Shown here: positions 34,953 through 43,634 of the stretch, piece after piece | Layout of the letters: each line of letters starts with the position of its first letter | Position numbering within the stretch: the first letter of the stretch is position 1 | NCBI RefSeq assembly: GCF_001425865.1 | Contig: NZ_LMDS01000005.1 | Span: 1-64,000, forward strand | Length of the DNA: 64,000 bases | Reading direction: 5' to 3' | DNA from: Rhizobacter sp. Root404 | GTDB lineage: Bacteria; Pseudomonadota; Gammaproteobacteria; Burkholderiales; Burkholderiaceae_C | Translations under genes and position numbers: made by a program | Notes under the pieces: generated by a model | What the model was told of the DNA's origin: nothing | Seen by the model: the letters and a program-made list of their open reading frames with translations, nothing else | The model's database searches: none

Positions 34953-36284
34953 ATGAAGACCCCGTCCTCCTCTCCTGCCACGCCTGATTTCCACTGCGAC
35001 GTGCTCGTCGTCGGCGGCGGTCCCGCAGGCGCGACGATCGGCGCCCTGCTCGGCGAGCGCGGCCGCGATGTCGTGGTGATGGAGAAGGCGCACCACCCGC
35101 GCTTTCACATCGGCGAATCGCTGCTGCCGGCGAACGTCCAGCTCTTCGACCGGCTCGGCGTGCGCGACGCGATCGCTGCGGTCGGCATGCCAAAGTGGGG
35201 CGTCGAATTCGTCTCGCCCGACCACGACCACAAAGCCTTCGTCGAGTTCTCGGAGGCCTGGGACAAGAGCATGCCGTACGCGTGGCAGGTGCGTCGTTCC
35301 GAGATGGACGAGATCCTGTTCCGCAACGCCGCGCGCCGGGGCGCACGCACCCTCGAAGGCCATCAAGTGCGCGCGGTCGAATTCGACGCGGAGGGCGCGA
35401 CGGTGCAGGTCGAGCTCGACGACGGCGCGCGCCAGACCTGGCGCACGAAGTTCATCGTCGATGCCTCCGGCCGCGACACGCTGCTGGCCAACCAGTTCAA
35501 GATCAAGGAAAAGAACCCCAAGCACAACAGCTCGGCGCTCTATGGCCACTTCACCGGCGCCAAGCGCCTAGAGGGCAAGCTCGAAGGCAACATCACGATC
35601 TTCTGGTTCGAGCACGGCTGGTTCTGGTTCATTCCGCTGACCGACGGCACCACCAGCATCGGCGCGGTGTGCTGGCCCTACTACCTGAAGACGCGCCAGA
35701 AGCGGCCGCTGCCCGAGTTCCTGCGCGACACGATCGCGCTGTGTCCGCAACTGGCCGAGCGGCTCGACGGCGCGAGGCTGGTCGATGACGCGGTCTACGC
35801 CACCGGCAACTATTCGTACAGCAGCACCCGCAGCAGCGGCGACCGCTACCTGCTGCTGGGAGACGCCTACGCGTTCGTCGATCCGGTGTTCTCGAGCGGC
35901 GTGTTCCTGGCGATGCAGAGCGCCTTCGAGGGCGCCGACGTGGTCGAGACCGCGCTCGATCGCCCCAATGCCTATGCCGCGGCGCGGCGCCGCTTCGACA
36001 AGCGCATGCAGCACGGGCCGCGCGAGTTCTCCTGGTTCATCTTCCGCGTGACCAACCCGACGATGCGCGAGTTCTTCATGTACCCGCAGAACCCGTTGCG
36101 CGTGAAGGAGGCGCTGCTGTCGCTGCTGGCCGGCGACATCTTCGGCAAGACGCCGATCTGGGGGTCGCTGCGCGTGATGAAGGCGCTGTACTACATCGTT
36201 TCGATCGGCAACCTCGGCCGCACCGTGCGCGCCTGGAAGCGCCGCCGCGTCAACATCCGCGACGTCGAGGGCTCGGTCGCGTGA
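34953..36284 (+). CDS. Flavin-dependent halogenase-like enzyme of the aryl-polyene cluster (XanB1-like)
   Basis: The 443-residue FAD enzyme has the dinucleotide motif VVGGGPAGAT near residue 20 and GESLLP near residue 53. It keeps both hallmarks of flavin-dependent halogenases: a Lys at the expected place (K81 in GMPKWGVEF) and WxWxIP as WFWFIP at 223-228. Such enzymes use FADH2, oxygen and halide to form HOX, which the Lys directs to an aromatic ring. Xanthomonadins are brominated aryl polyenes, and a homologue sits in their cluster, so halogenation of the aryl head is the best guess. The gene overlaps the chorismatase gene by 4 bases. Confidence 0.85.
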   Translation: MKTPSSSPATPDFHCDVLVVGGGPAGATIGALLGERGRDVVVMEKAHHPRFHIGESLLPANVQLFDRLGVRDAIAAVGMPKWGVEFVSPDHDHKAFVEFSEAWDKSMPYAWQVRRSEMDEILFRNAARRGARTLEGHQVRAVEFDAEGATVQVELDDGARQTWRTKFIVDASGRDTLLANQFKIKEKNPKHNSSALYGHFTGAKRLEGKLEGNITIFWFEHGWFWFIPLTDGTTSIGAVCWPYYLKTRQKRPLPEFLRDTIALCPQLAERLDGARLVDDAVYATGNYSYSSTRSSGDRYLLLGDAYAFVDPVFSSGVFLAMQSAFEGADVVETALDRPNAYAAARRRFDKRMQHGPREFSWFIFRVTNPTMREFFMYPQNPLRVKEALLSLLAGDIFGKTPIWGSLRVMKALYYIVSIGNLGRTVRAWKRRRVNIRDVEGSVA

Positions 36285-37306
36285 GTGTGGTTCCGGCGTC
36301 CGCACGCGAACTCGCTGTCGCCACCGAACCGCTGCTGTTCCGCCGCGTCTGGCTGGACGCAGGCGCGCCGCCGGTCGATGCGGCACATGCGCTCGGCGGA
36401 CGTCTCGTCGGTCATGACGCTGCCGCGTTGCACGCCCCGCTGCTGGCACGCCCGGGCCCTGCGCACGACTGGTGGCTCGGTGGCTGCGTCGGTGCCGTCC
36501 AGCAGCACGGCTGCGTGCAGTTCGTGACCGATGGCGATTGGCTGCACGGCGTGGCAGAGATCGATGACCAGGCCGTCGGTCTGCAGGCCGCATCGCACCG
36601 CGCGTACACCGACCTGTTTGCGGTACTTGCGCAGAACCGCAGCCCGAACCTGCTGCGGCTGTGGAACTACCTCGCCGACATCAACCGCGAGACCGATGGC
36701 AGCGAGCGCTACCGGCAGTTCAACGCGGGCCGCCAGCAGGCGTTCATCGAGGCGCGCCGCAGCGCGTTCGAGGGATCGCCCGCCGCGTGCGCGCTCGGCA
36801 CGCGCGACGGGCCGTTGCGGGTCTACTTCCTGGCCGGCCGTCGGCCGCCGCTGGCGATCGAGAACCCGCGTCAGGTCAGCGCCTACCGCTACCCTGACAC
36901 CTACGGCCCGCGCAGCCCGACCTTTTCGCGCGCGGCGCTGGTGGACGCAGGGGGCGGCCGCGACGCGCTGTTCATCTCCGGCACCGCGAGCATCGTCGGC
37001 CACGCCACCGTGCACGTCGGCGACGTGAAGCGTCAGACCGAGGAGAGCCTGCTGAACATCGACACCGTGCGCCAGGTCGCCGCCGAGCGTGCCGGCGTGC
37101 CGTTCCCGGCCGACGCGCTGAGCTACACCGTCTACGTGCGCCGCGCCGACGACCTCGCCGTCATTCGCGAGGTGTTCGAACGGGCCGTCGGTGCCGACAC
37201 GCCCGCCGCGCGCGACGCCATCTACCTGCAGGCGGACATCTGCCGCAGCGAACTGCTGGTCGAGATCGAGGCCCACGGCTTCGCGTTGCGCAAGACGCCC
37301 GCATGA
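36281..37306 (+). CDS. Chorismatase, XanB2/Hyg5/FkbO-like (hydroxybenzoate-forming)
   Basis: The 341-residue protein starts at a GTG overlapping the halogenase stop. The C-terminal half resembles the chorismatase/RidA-like fold (FISGTASIVGHATVHVGD near residue 230, then SYTVYVRR and YLQADICRSELLVEIEA). XanB2 in Xanthomonas splits chorismate into pyruvate plus 3- or 4-hydroxybenzoate, the aryl starter of xanthomonadin. That role fits the AMP ligase and ACP in the facing operon. The exact product (3-HBA, 4-HBA or a dihydrodiol) cannot be read from sequence. Confidence 0.82.
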   Translation: MSVVPASARELAVATEPLLFRRVWLDAGAPPVDAAHALGGRLVGHDAAALHAPLLARPGPAHDWWLGGCVGAVQQHGCVQFVTDGDWLHGVAEIDDQAVGLQAASHRAYTDLFAVLAQNRSPNLLRLWNYLADINRETDGSERYRQFNAGRQQAFIEARRSAFEGSPAACALGTRDGPLRVYFLAGRRPPLAIENPRQVSAYRYPDTYGPRSPTFSRAALVDAGGGRDALFISGTASIVGHATVHVGDVKRQTEESLLNIDTVRQVAAERAGVPFPADALSYTVYVRRADDLAVIREVFERAVGADTPAARDAIYLQADICRSELLVEIEAHGFALRKTPA

Positions 37307-38178
37307 AGACCCGCAACGAACGCATCGCCGCGCTGGTGCTCGCCGCGGTTGGCGGCATCGCGAACGCCCAACCGGTCGAGCCCGGACCGGATGTCGATGC
37401 CGGCACCGGCACGCGCGTCCAGCGCCCGCTGTGGGAACTGGGCCTGGGCGTGGCCGGCCTGAGCCTGCCCGACTACCGCGGCTCGGACCAGCGCCACGCC
37501 TATGTGCTGCCGCTGCCCTACATCGTCTACCGCGGCACCTGGCTGAAGGCCGATCGCGACGGCGCGCGCGCGCTGCTGTTCGACTCCGCGCGGGTCAAGG
37601 TCGACATCAGCGCCGCGGCGTCGACCCCGACGCAAAGCTCGGACAACGACGCGCGCCAGGGCATGCCCGACCTGCACGGCACGTTCGAGCTCGGCCCGAA
37701 CCTGAACATCACGCTCGCCCGATCGCGCCCGGCCCGCTGGAAGCTCGACCTGCGCCTGCCGCTGCGCGCCGGCTTCTCGATCGAGCGTTCGCCGCGCTTC
37801 GTCGGCACGACCTTCGAGCCGAACCTGAACCTCGATCTCGGCGGCGTGGCCGGCGGCTGGAACGTCGGCCTGCTGACCGGGCCGGTGTTCGCCGACCGCA
37901 AGCAGCACGGCTACTTCTACGGTGTCGATCCGGCATACGCGACCGCCTCCCGCCCGGCCTACCAGGCGCATGGCGGCTACGGTGGCTGGCGCGCGCTGGC
38001 GGCGAGCTCGCGCCGCTTCGGCAACGCCTGGGTGGGCGCGTTCCTGCGCTACGACCAGCTGCGCGGCGCCACCTTCGACGACAGCCCGCTGGTGCGGCGC
38101 CGTTCCGCGCTGACCTTCGGCTTCGGCGTCTCGTGGATCCTGGCGACCTCGTCCGCGCAAGTCTCCAGCCCCGACTGA
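37303..38178 (+). CDS. MipA/OmpV-family outer-membrane protein
   Basis: The 291-residue protein has a signal peptide ending near residue 22 (ANA, then QP). The mature chain is rich in alternating strands and ends GFGVSWILATS followed by a short tail. The GLSLPDYRGSDQR block near residue 50 marks the MipA/OmpV family of beta barrels. Family members act as scaffold or porin-like proteins. Its ATG overlaps the chorismatase stop, so it is part of the pigment operon; it may help export or place the pigment in the outer membrane. Confidence 0.83.
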   Translation: MKTRNERIAALVLAAVGGIANAQPVEPGPDVDAGTGTRVQRPLWELGLGVAGLSLPDYRGSDQRHAYVLPLPYIVYRGTWLKADRDGARALLFDSARVKVDISAAASTPTQSSDNDARQGMPDLHGTFELGPNLNITLARSRPARWKLDLRLPLRAGFSIERSPRFVGTTFEPNLNLDLGGVAGGWNVGLLTGPVFADRKQHGYFYGVDPAYATASRPAYQAHGGYGGWRALAASSRRFGNAWVGAFLRYDQLRGATFDDSPLVRRRSALTFGFGVSWILATSSAQVSSPD

Positions 38179-38186
38179 GGTGCTGT

Positions 38187-38918
38187 TTGCGTAGCCTGCG
38201 GCGCCTCTTCCAGAGCATCCTCTTCTACGTGCTGCTCGCCCACCTCGGGGCGATGTCGCTGACGTGGAACCTCGTCTGCACGGTGCTGTATCCGTTCCTG
38301 ACGCGCGCGCAGGGCGTCGTCGTCGGCCGGGCGGCGATCTCGTCGGTCTACCGCGGGTTCTGGACCTGTGCGCAGTGGCTCGGCCTGATGCGCATCGACT
38401 ACACCGCGCTCGACGCGCTCGAGCGCGACGCCGGCCTGATCATCGCGGCCAACCACCCGACGATGCTCGACGCGCTGCTGGTGATCGCGCGCGTGCCGCG
38501 CGGCATCTGCATCATGCGCGCGAGCCTGATGCGCAACCCGTTCCTCGGTGCCGGCGCGCGGCTGGCGCGCTACATCCGCAACGAGCCGCCGCGCGGCATG
38601 ATCCGCAGCTGCGTGACCAACCTGAAGGAAGGCGGCCAGCTGGTGCTGTTCCCCGAGGGGACGCGCACCATCCACCCGCCGATCAATCCGTTCCGGCCCG
38701 GCATCACCTTGATCGCGCAGATGGCGCAGGTGCCGATCCAGACCGTGTTGATCGAGTCCGAGTCGCCGTATCTGGGCAAGGGCTGGCCGATCTGGCGCAC
38801 GCCGCAGTTCCCGGTCGTGATCCGCGTGCGGCTCGGCCGGCGCTTCGCGCCCGAGGCCGACCATCAGGGTTTGCTCAAGCGGCTGGAGACGTATTTCGCG
38901 GAAGAATTGAGCCGATGA
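38187..38918 (+). CDS. Lysophospholipid (1-acylglycerol-3-phosphate-type) acyltransferase
   Basis: The protein has 243 residues from a TTG chosen because GAGGTG sits just upstream and because the frame then includes the N-terminal membrane helix. The PlsC-type motifs are NHPTMLDALL near residue 90 (HxxxxD), FPEGTRT near residue 155, and VPIQTVLIES. It would move an acyl chain, probably the aryl-polyene acid, onto a glycerol or sugar lipid at the inner membrane. Similar enzymes (XanK-like) occur in xanthomonadin clusters. The stop overlaps the glycosyltransferase start. Confidence 0.85.
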   Translation: MRSLRRLFQSILFYVLLAHLGAMSLTWNLVCTVLYPFLTRAQGVVVGRAAISSVYRGFWTCAQWLGLMRIDYTALDALERDAGLIIAANHPTMLDALLVIARVPRGICIMRASLMRNPFLGAGARLARYIRNEPPRGMIRSCVTNLKEGGQLVLFPEGTRTIHPPINPFRPGITLIAQMAQVPIQTVLIESESPYLGKGWPIWRTPQFPVVIRVRLGRRFAPEADHQGLLKRLETYFAEELSR

Positions 38919-39694
38919 ACGAGGCGTCGCGCAGCCACCTGGTGCTGATCCCGAGCTACAACACCGGCCCGCAGGTCTATGCCACGGTCCAGGCGGCGCG
39001 GGCGCAGTGGACCCCGGTCTGGGTCGTGACCGACGGCAGCACCGACGGCACGCCCGCAGGCCTTCGGGCAATGGCCGCGGCCGACCCGGGCCTGCGGCTG
39101 ATCGAGCTGCCCGCCAACGCCGGCAAGGGCGCGGCCGTGCTGCACGGCCTGCAGGCCGCACGCGCGGCCGGCTTCACGCACGCGCTGACGATGGACTCCG
39201 ACGGGCAGCACCCCGCCGCGCTGATCCCCGAGTTCATGCAGACCTCGCTGCGCCACCCCGAGACCATGGTGCTGGGCCGGCCGGTGTTCGATGCCTCCGC
39301 GCCGCTGCTGCGCGTGCGCGGGCGCCGCATCTCGAACGGCTGGACCAACCTCGAGACGCTCGGCGCCGGCATCGACGATTCGCTGTACGGCTTCCGCGTC
39401 TACCCGATCGCCGACCTGATCGCGGTGATGCAGCGCCAGCCGTGGATGCGCCGCTTCGATTTCGACACCGAGGCCGTCGTGCGTCTGGCCTGGCGCGGCG
39501 TCAAGCCGCTCAATCTGGCCGCGCCGGTCAAGTACCTGACGGCCGAGGAGGGCGGCGTCTCGCATTTCCAGTACGGCCGCGACAACGTCCTGCTGACCTG
39601 GATGCACACCCGGCTGATGCTCGAGTTCGCGTTGCGATTGCCGCTGCTGCTGTGGCGCCGCCTGACGGGCCGTCCGCCGTTCCAGCGGCTCTGA
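38915..39694 (+). CDS. Family 2 glycosyltransferase
   Basis: The 259-residue protein has an N-terminal GT-A fold: VLIPSYNTG near residue 11, VVTDGSTDGT near residue 37, and the metal-binding DSDGQH near residue 90. A short hydrophobic stretch near the C-terminus (LEFALRLPLLLW) may tether it to the membrane. It probably adds a sugar to the lipid carrier of the aryl polyene. It is the last gene of the plus-strand pigment operon and converges on the reductase gene. Confidence 0.87.
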   Translation: MNEASRSHLVLIPSYNTGPQVYATVQAARAQWTPVWVVTDGSTDGTPAGLRAMAAADPGLRLIELPANAGKGAAVLHGLQAARAAGFTHALTMDSDGQHPAALIPEFMQTSLRHPETMVLGRPVFDASAPLLRVRGRRISNGWTNLETLGAGIDDSLYGFRVYPIADLIAVMQRQPWMRRFDFDTEAVVRLAWRGVKPLNLAAPVKYLTAEEGGVSHFQYGRDNVLLTWMHTRLMLEFALRLPLLLWRRLTGRPPFQRL

Positions 39695-39700
39695 GCCGAC

Positions 39701-39712
39701 GCCCGGCCGGGC
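39701..39712. other. GC palindrome between the converging pigment operons
   Basis: GCCCGGCCGGGC fills most of the 20-base gap between the two converging stops. It could slow polymerase from either side but has no T tract, so it is not called as an intrinsic terminator. Confidence 0.3.
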
Positions 39713-39714
39713 GG

Positions 39715-40455
39715 CTAGACCATCCCGCCGTTGATCGAGATCACCTGCCCGCTGATGTAGCCGGCCGCATCGGACGCGAGGAAGGCCACCAGCGCCGCGA
39801 CCTCGTCGGCCCGGCCGGCACGCTTCATCGGCACGATGCGCTCGATCATCGCCTTGTCGAACGTGCCGTCGGCCATGCCCGATTCGATGATGCCCGGCGC
39901 GACCGCGTTGACCGTGATGCCGCGGCTCGCGAGCTCGAGCGCCAGCGCCTTGGTCGCGCTGTTCAGGGCACCCTTCGCGGCGGCGTAGTTGACCTGGCCG
40001 CGGTTGCCGGTCAGCGCCGCGACCGACGAGATGTTGATCACGCGGCCCCAGCGGGTGCGGATCATCGGCATCGTCAGCGGCTGCGTGACGTTGAAGAAGC
40101 CGTTCAGCGAGACGTCGATCACGCCGTCCCACTGCTCGGCCCGCAGCGCCGGGAAGGCGGCGTCGTCGTGCGTGCCGGCGTTGTTGACCAGCACCTGGAC
40201 CGGGCCGGCGTCGAGCAGCGTCGCGCAGGCCGCGTGCGTGGCCGCGCGGTCGGTGACGTCGAAGGCGACCGACTCGGCGCTGCCGCCCGCGGCGGTGATC
40301 TCGGCGGCGATCGATTCGGCCGCAGCCAGCCGGCTGTTCGCGTGCACGATCACGTGCAGGCCGTCATGCGCGAGCTGCAGCGCGATCGCGCGGCCGAGGC
40401 CGCCGCTGGCGCCGGTGACGAGGGCGCGCTTGCGCGAGTGGGTCGTGGTGTTCAT
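39715..40455 (-). CDS. FabG-like 3-ketoacyl-ACP reductase (ApeQ-type)
   Basis: The 246-residue SDR has TGASGGLGRA near residue 15, NNAGTHDD near residue 91, the catalytic S-Y-K set (ISSVAA, YAAAK) and NAVAPGII near residue 183. It would reduce the beta-keto group in each polyene extension round. Its ATG overlaps the stop of the dehydratase gene. It is the last gene of the long minus-strand pigment operon. Confidence 0.92.
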   Translation of the reverse strand: MNTTTHSRKRALVTGASGGLGRAIALQLAHDGLHVIVHANSRLAAAESIAAEITAAGGSAESVAFDVTDRAATHAACATLLDAGPVQVLVNNAGTHDDAAFPALRAEQWDGVIDVSLNGFFNVTQPLTMPMIRTRWGRVINISSVAALTGNRGQVNYAAAKGALNSATKALALELASRGITVNAVAPGIIESGMADGTFDKAMIERIVPMKRAGRADEVAALVAFLASDAAGYISGQVISINGGMV

Positions 40456-40931
40456 GCGGCAACGGGCGTGTTCAGCACCACCGCGGCCCGGCCTTCGGCG
40501 AGCAGGCGGTCGGCGTGGTGCACGGTGAAGGCGTAGAGGATCTGGCGTGCGTCGCCGGCCTGGCGGACCGCTTCGATGCGCAACGCGTCGGCGTGGCCCG
40601 CCAGCGGTTGCGGCAGATCGTCGAGCCGCAGCACGTGCAGCTGCACGCCGCGCGCGCTGGCCAAGTAGCCGGGCGAGGCTGGCGTGCCCGCCGCCTGCCC
40701 GATCAGCGCGCCGTGCAGGGCCATCGCCTGCGCGGCGTATTCGATCGCGACGGGCGCGAGCAACCCGCGGCGCGTGCGCAGCGGGTGGGCCGGGTCACGG
40801 TGGTCGACGGCGCGGCACACGACCTGCTCCAGGCTCCACGCGTCGAGGCGGTCCAGCAGGCACATCGTGCCGCTGTGCGGGATCAGCGCGGCGATGCCGT
40901 CGTGCGTCAGCGTCTGCGGCGACAGGCTCAT
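40452..40931 (-). CDS. Hotdog-fold 3-hydroxyacyl-ACP dehydratase (ApeP-type)
   Basis: The 159-residue protein contains LIPHSGTMCLLDRL near residue 17 and EYAAQAMALHGAL near residue 66, typical of the ApeP/FabZ-like dehydratases in aryl-polyene clusters. It would remove water to create each conjugated double bond. In the E. coli system this type pairs with a small ApeI-type partner; such a partner is present at 48484-48798. Four-base overlaps join it to the chain-length factor and the reductase. Confidence 0.87.
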   Translation of the reverse strand: MSLSPQTLTHDGIAALIPHSGTMCLLDRLDAWSLEQVVCRAVDHRDPAHPLRTRRGLLAPVAIEYAAQAMALHGALIGQAAGTPASPGYLASARGVQLHVLRLDDLPQPLAGHADALRIEAVRQAGDARQILYAFTVHHADRLLAEGRAAVVLNTPVAA

Positions 40932-41728
40932 GCGAGGTCGATCTGCAGATGGCTGCCGGCGAGGTAGCCGAGCACCACCCGGCTCGGCCTTCCTTCTCGT
41001 GCCAGGGCGAGCAGCAGCGGCAGCGCCGCCGCCGCCGGAATCACGCGTCGGAGCTCGTCCAGCGCGGGATCCGCGCAACGCGTCACCGCCTCGTCGGCGC
41101 CGATCAGCGTGATCGTCAGCGCCGCGATCGAGCGGGGGCCCGGCGCCGGCGCGAGCACGAGCGCGAGGCCGAAGTGGTCGGGCAGCGGCCGCGTGGCGTG
41201 CAGCGGCTCGGGATACGGCGAATCGCTCGCGACCAGCAGCTGCGGCGCGCGGCCCAGCACCACGCTCGTCGCGGCCTCGATCAGCCCGGCGCCGAAGCTG
41301 CCGTCGAACGCGCACAGGCTGGTCGATGCGGCGCGGCTGCCGACCGCGATGTGCCAGCAGCCCGAGGCGGCGTTGTGCACCGAGTTCGTGAAGCGGGTCG
41401 GCGAGACCATCGGCGTCGGTGTCGCGAGCGTCTCGCACAGCGCGTGGCAGTTCGTGCCTTCGCCGCTGCTGGACGTGAACACGGTCGCCAACGTTGCCGG
41501 GTCGAGCTGTGCCTGCGCGACCGCCTCGTCGGCGATCGCGAGCGCGAGCTTGACGGCGGCGCCGGCACGGCGTCGCTCGGCCGGCGGCAGGCGTGCCGGT
41601 GGCGGCAGCACGGTGGCGGCGGTCGCATGAGCCTGTGTGCCGCGCAGCACGTCGAGCGACGCCGCCCACGACGCGAGGCCCGGGCCCGCGAGGCCGATGC
41701 CGTCGACCCAGACGCGCAGGCCGCTCAC
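40928..41728 (-). CDS. Ketosynthase chain-length factor-like protein (ApeC-type)
   Basis: The protein has 266 residues from a GTG overlapping the ketosynthase stop. It matches the short Ketoacyl-synt_2 family: VWVDGIGLAGPG at the N-terminus, FTSSSGEGTNCHALCE near residue 88, and TNSVHNAASGCWHIA near residue 112. It lacks the usual catalytic Cys-His-His set. Such proteins form a heterodimer with the active ketosynthase and set chain length. The immediate order ketosynthase then factor supports this. Confidence 0.87.
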   Translation of the reverse strand: MSGLRVWVDGIGLAGPGLASWAASLDVLRGTQAHATAATVLPPPARLPPAERRRAGAAVKLALAIADEAVAQAQLDPATLATVFTSSSGEGTNCHALCETLATPTPMVSPTRFTNSVHNAASGCWHIAVGSRAASTSLCAFDGSFGAGLIEAATSVVLGRAPQLLVASDSPYPEPLHATRPLPDHFGLALVLAPAPGPRSIAALTITLIGADEAVTRCADPALDELRRVIPAAAALPLLLALAREGRPSRVVLGYLAGSHLQIDLA

Positions 41729-42909
41729 GATGCGGCTCCCAGCACCAGGCTGGCGTTCGAGCCGCCGAAGCCGAAGGAATTCGACAGCACGCGCCGCACC
41801 GGCGCCACGCGGTTGGCGACCAGGTAGTCCAGGTGCAGGGCCGGGTCGCGTTGCTGCACGTTGAGCCCGCCCGGCATCAGCCCGTGGCGCATCGCCAGCA
41901 GCGCGATCGCGGCTTCGACGCCGCCGGCCGCGCCGAGCGTGTGGCCGGTCGCGCCCTTGGTCGAGCTGCACGGCGTGGCGGTGCCGAACACCGCGCCGAC
42001 CGCGGCGTCCTCGGCGGCGTCGTTGCTCGGTGTCGCGGTGCCGTGCAGGTTGATGTAGTCGATGTCGGATGGCGCCAGGCCCGCGTCGGCCAGCGCCGCG
42101 CGCATCGCGGCGATCGCGCCGGCGCCTTCGGGGTGCGGCGTGCTCATGTGGTAACCGTCGTTGCTCTCGCCGAGGCCGAGCATCCAGCCCTGCGGGGGCG
42201 TCGTGGCGTCGCGCTCGAGCAGCGCGAAGGCCGCGGCCTCGCCGATCGACAGGCCGTCGCGCGCGGCGTCCCACGGCCGACAGATCTGGGTCGACAGCAG
42301 TTCCAGCGAGTTGAAGCCGTACAGCGTCGTCAGGCACAGGCTGTCGACGCCGCCGACCAGTGCCGCGTCGATCAACCCGGCCTCGATCAGCCGCGCCGCG
42401 TTGCCGAACACCTTCGCGCTCGACGAGCAGGCGGTGGACACGACCCACGCCGGCCCGTCGAGGCCGAGCGCCCGCGCCGCGAAGTCGGCGACCGAGAAGG
42501 TGTTTTGCGTCGGGCCGTAGCGGAAGTCGTCCGGCAGCGCGCCGTCCGCGCCGCGGTGCCGATACGCGTGTTCGGTCTGCAGCAAGCCCGAAGTGCTGGT
42601 GCCCAGGAACACGCCGACGCGACGCCCACCCCAGCGCGCCCGCGCCGCGGCCACCGCATCGCGCAGCCCGTCCTGCTGCAGGCCGAGCCAGGCGAGGCGG
42701 TTGTTGCGGCAGTCGAAATCGCTCAGATCGGCGGGCAGCGCGACCGCATCGACGCCCTCGACCTCGCCGGTCCAGGTCGGCAGCGGCAGGTTCTCGAAGC
42801 GCACCGGCGCAAGGCCGCTGCTCTGGGCCTGCAGCGCCGCCAGCGTCGCGGCATTGCCGGCGCCGAGCGCGGTGGTCAGCGTGCACGCGGTGATCGCGAG
42901 CGGGCTCAT
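41725..42909 (-). CDS. Aryl-polyene beta-ketoacyl-ACP synthase (ApeO-type)
   Basis: The 394-residue condensing enzyme has the active Cys C161 in STACSSS, and both His motifs (NLHGTATPSND, and KGATGHTLGAAGG). It extends the hydroxybenzoyl-ACP starter with malonyl units. It is joined by 4-base overlaps to the methyltransferase upstream and the chain-length factor downstream. Its sequence differs from the other ketosynthase in the window at 12582-13802. Confidence 0.92.
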   Translation of the reverse strand: MSPLAITACTLTTALGAGNAATLAALQAQSSGLAPVRFENLPLPTWTGEVEGVDAVALPADLSDFDCRNNRLAWLGLQQDGLRDAVAAARARWGGRRVGVFLGTSTSGLLQTEHAYRHRGADGALPDDFRYGPTQNTFSVADFAARALGLDGPAWVVSTACSSSAKVFGNAARLIEAGLIDAALVGGVDSLCLTTLYGFNSLELLSTQICRPWDAARDGLSIGEAAAFALLERDATTPPQGWMLGLGESNDGYHMSTPHPEGAGAIAAMRAALADAGLAPSDIDYINLHGTATPSNDAAEDAAVGAVFGTATPCSSTKGATGHTLGAAGGVEAAIALLAMRHGLMPGGLNVQQRDPALHLDYLVANRVAPVRRVLSNSFGFGGSNASLVLGAAS

Positions 42910-43634
42910 GCGGCGGCCTTCACACGCGCGACCAGCAGCACGTTGGCGAACGGCGTGCCAGCGCTCATCGGCTGCGGCGTCACCTCGAAGCCGAGCGCCT
43001 CGAGCTGCCGCGTCCAGTCGGCGAGCGTGCGACCATATTGCGGCACCACGCGGTGGCCGCGCACGAAGGTCACGACCCGGTCGACCCACTGGCTGGTGAC
43101 GAAGCCGCGCCGCGACGCCGCGTCGCCGATGCGCAGCAGCAGCCGGCCGTCCGAGCGCAGCGCGCCGCGTACCCGGGCGAGCACCTCGTTCTGCTCGGGG
43201 ATGCTGATGTAGTGCAGGACGTCGAGGATCACGACCGCGTCGACCTCGGGAAAGGGCGTGTGGCGCATGTCGCCGCAGACGAACTCGGCTGCATCGCCGA
43301 GTGCGGCCTTGGCGCGGTGCACGTCGCGCGGCATCAGCTCGACGCCGGTGACGCGCGCCGCGACCGGCGCCGGCGCCCAGCCCGCGGGCCAGTGGCCCTG
43401 GTGTTCGAACTGCGCGCAGGTGCGCAGCAGGCTGGCCAGCAGGCCCTGGCCGCAGCCGATGTCGAGCACACGCGCGCGCGGCGGGATCAGACCCGCCTCC
43501 AGCACGTGGCGGAACACCGGGTCCATGCCGAGCTTGCCGCGCGCGAAATGCCAGGCGAAGCGTCCGGCGCTGCGGTAGGGCAGGCTGGCGGCGGCGATCA
43601 GCGCGAGCCAGACGGCGGTGTGGGCGGGCGTCAT
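42906..43634 (-). CDS. Class I SAM-dependent methyltransferase of the pigment operon
   Basis: The 242-residue protein has an N-terminal hydrophobic segment (AVWLALIAAASLPY) and then the SAM-binding motif VLDIGCGQG near residue 60, with VVILDVLHYI near residue 138. It would methylate the hydroxyl or a ring carbon of the aryl head, as proposed for aryl-polyene methyltransferases. The N-terminal hydrophobic part could anchor it to the membrane beside the acyl and sugar transferases. Overlaps of 4 bases link it to both neighbours. Confidence 0.85.
   Translation of the reverse strand: MTPAHTAVWLALIAAASLPYRSAGRFAWHFARGKLGMDPVFRHVLEAGLIPPRARVLDIGCGQGLLASLLRTCAQFEHQGHWPAGWAPAPVAARVTGVELMPRDVHRAKAALGDAAEFVCGDMRHTPFPEVDAVVILDVLHYISIPEQNEVLARVRGALRSDGRLLLRIGDAASRRGFVTSQWVDRVVTFVRGHRVVPQYGRTLADWTRQLEALGFEVTPQPMSAGTPFANVLLVARVKAAA

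Noticed and set aside
34953..36284. Geranylgeranyl reductase
   Set aside because: The WxWxIP motif and catalytic Lys position favour a flavin-dependent halogenase, and the gene lies in an aryl-polyene context.
39695..39714. An intrinsic terminator between the converging pigment operons
   Set aside because: The GC palindrome lacks a T tract on either strand.
40928..41728. A truncated ketosynthase pseudogene
   Set aside because: The short length and missing catalytic residues are normal for the chain-length-factor family, and the gene is in frame with tight overlaps on both sides.
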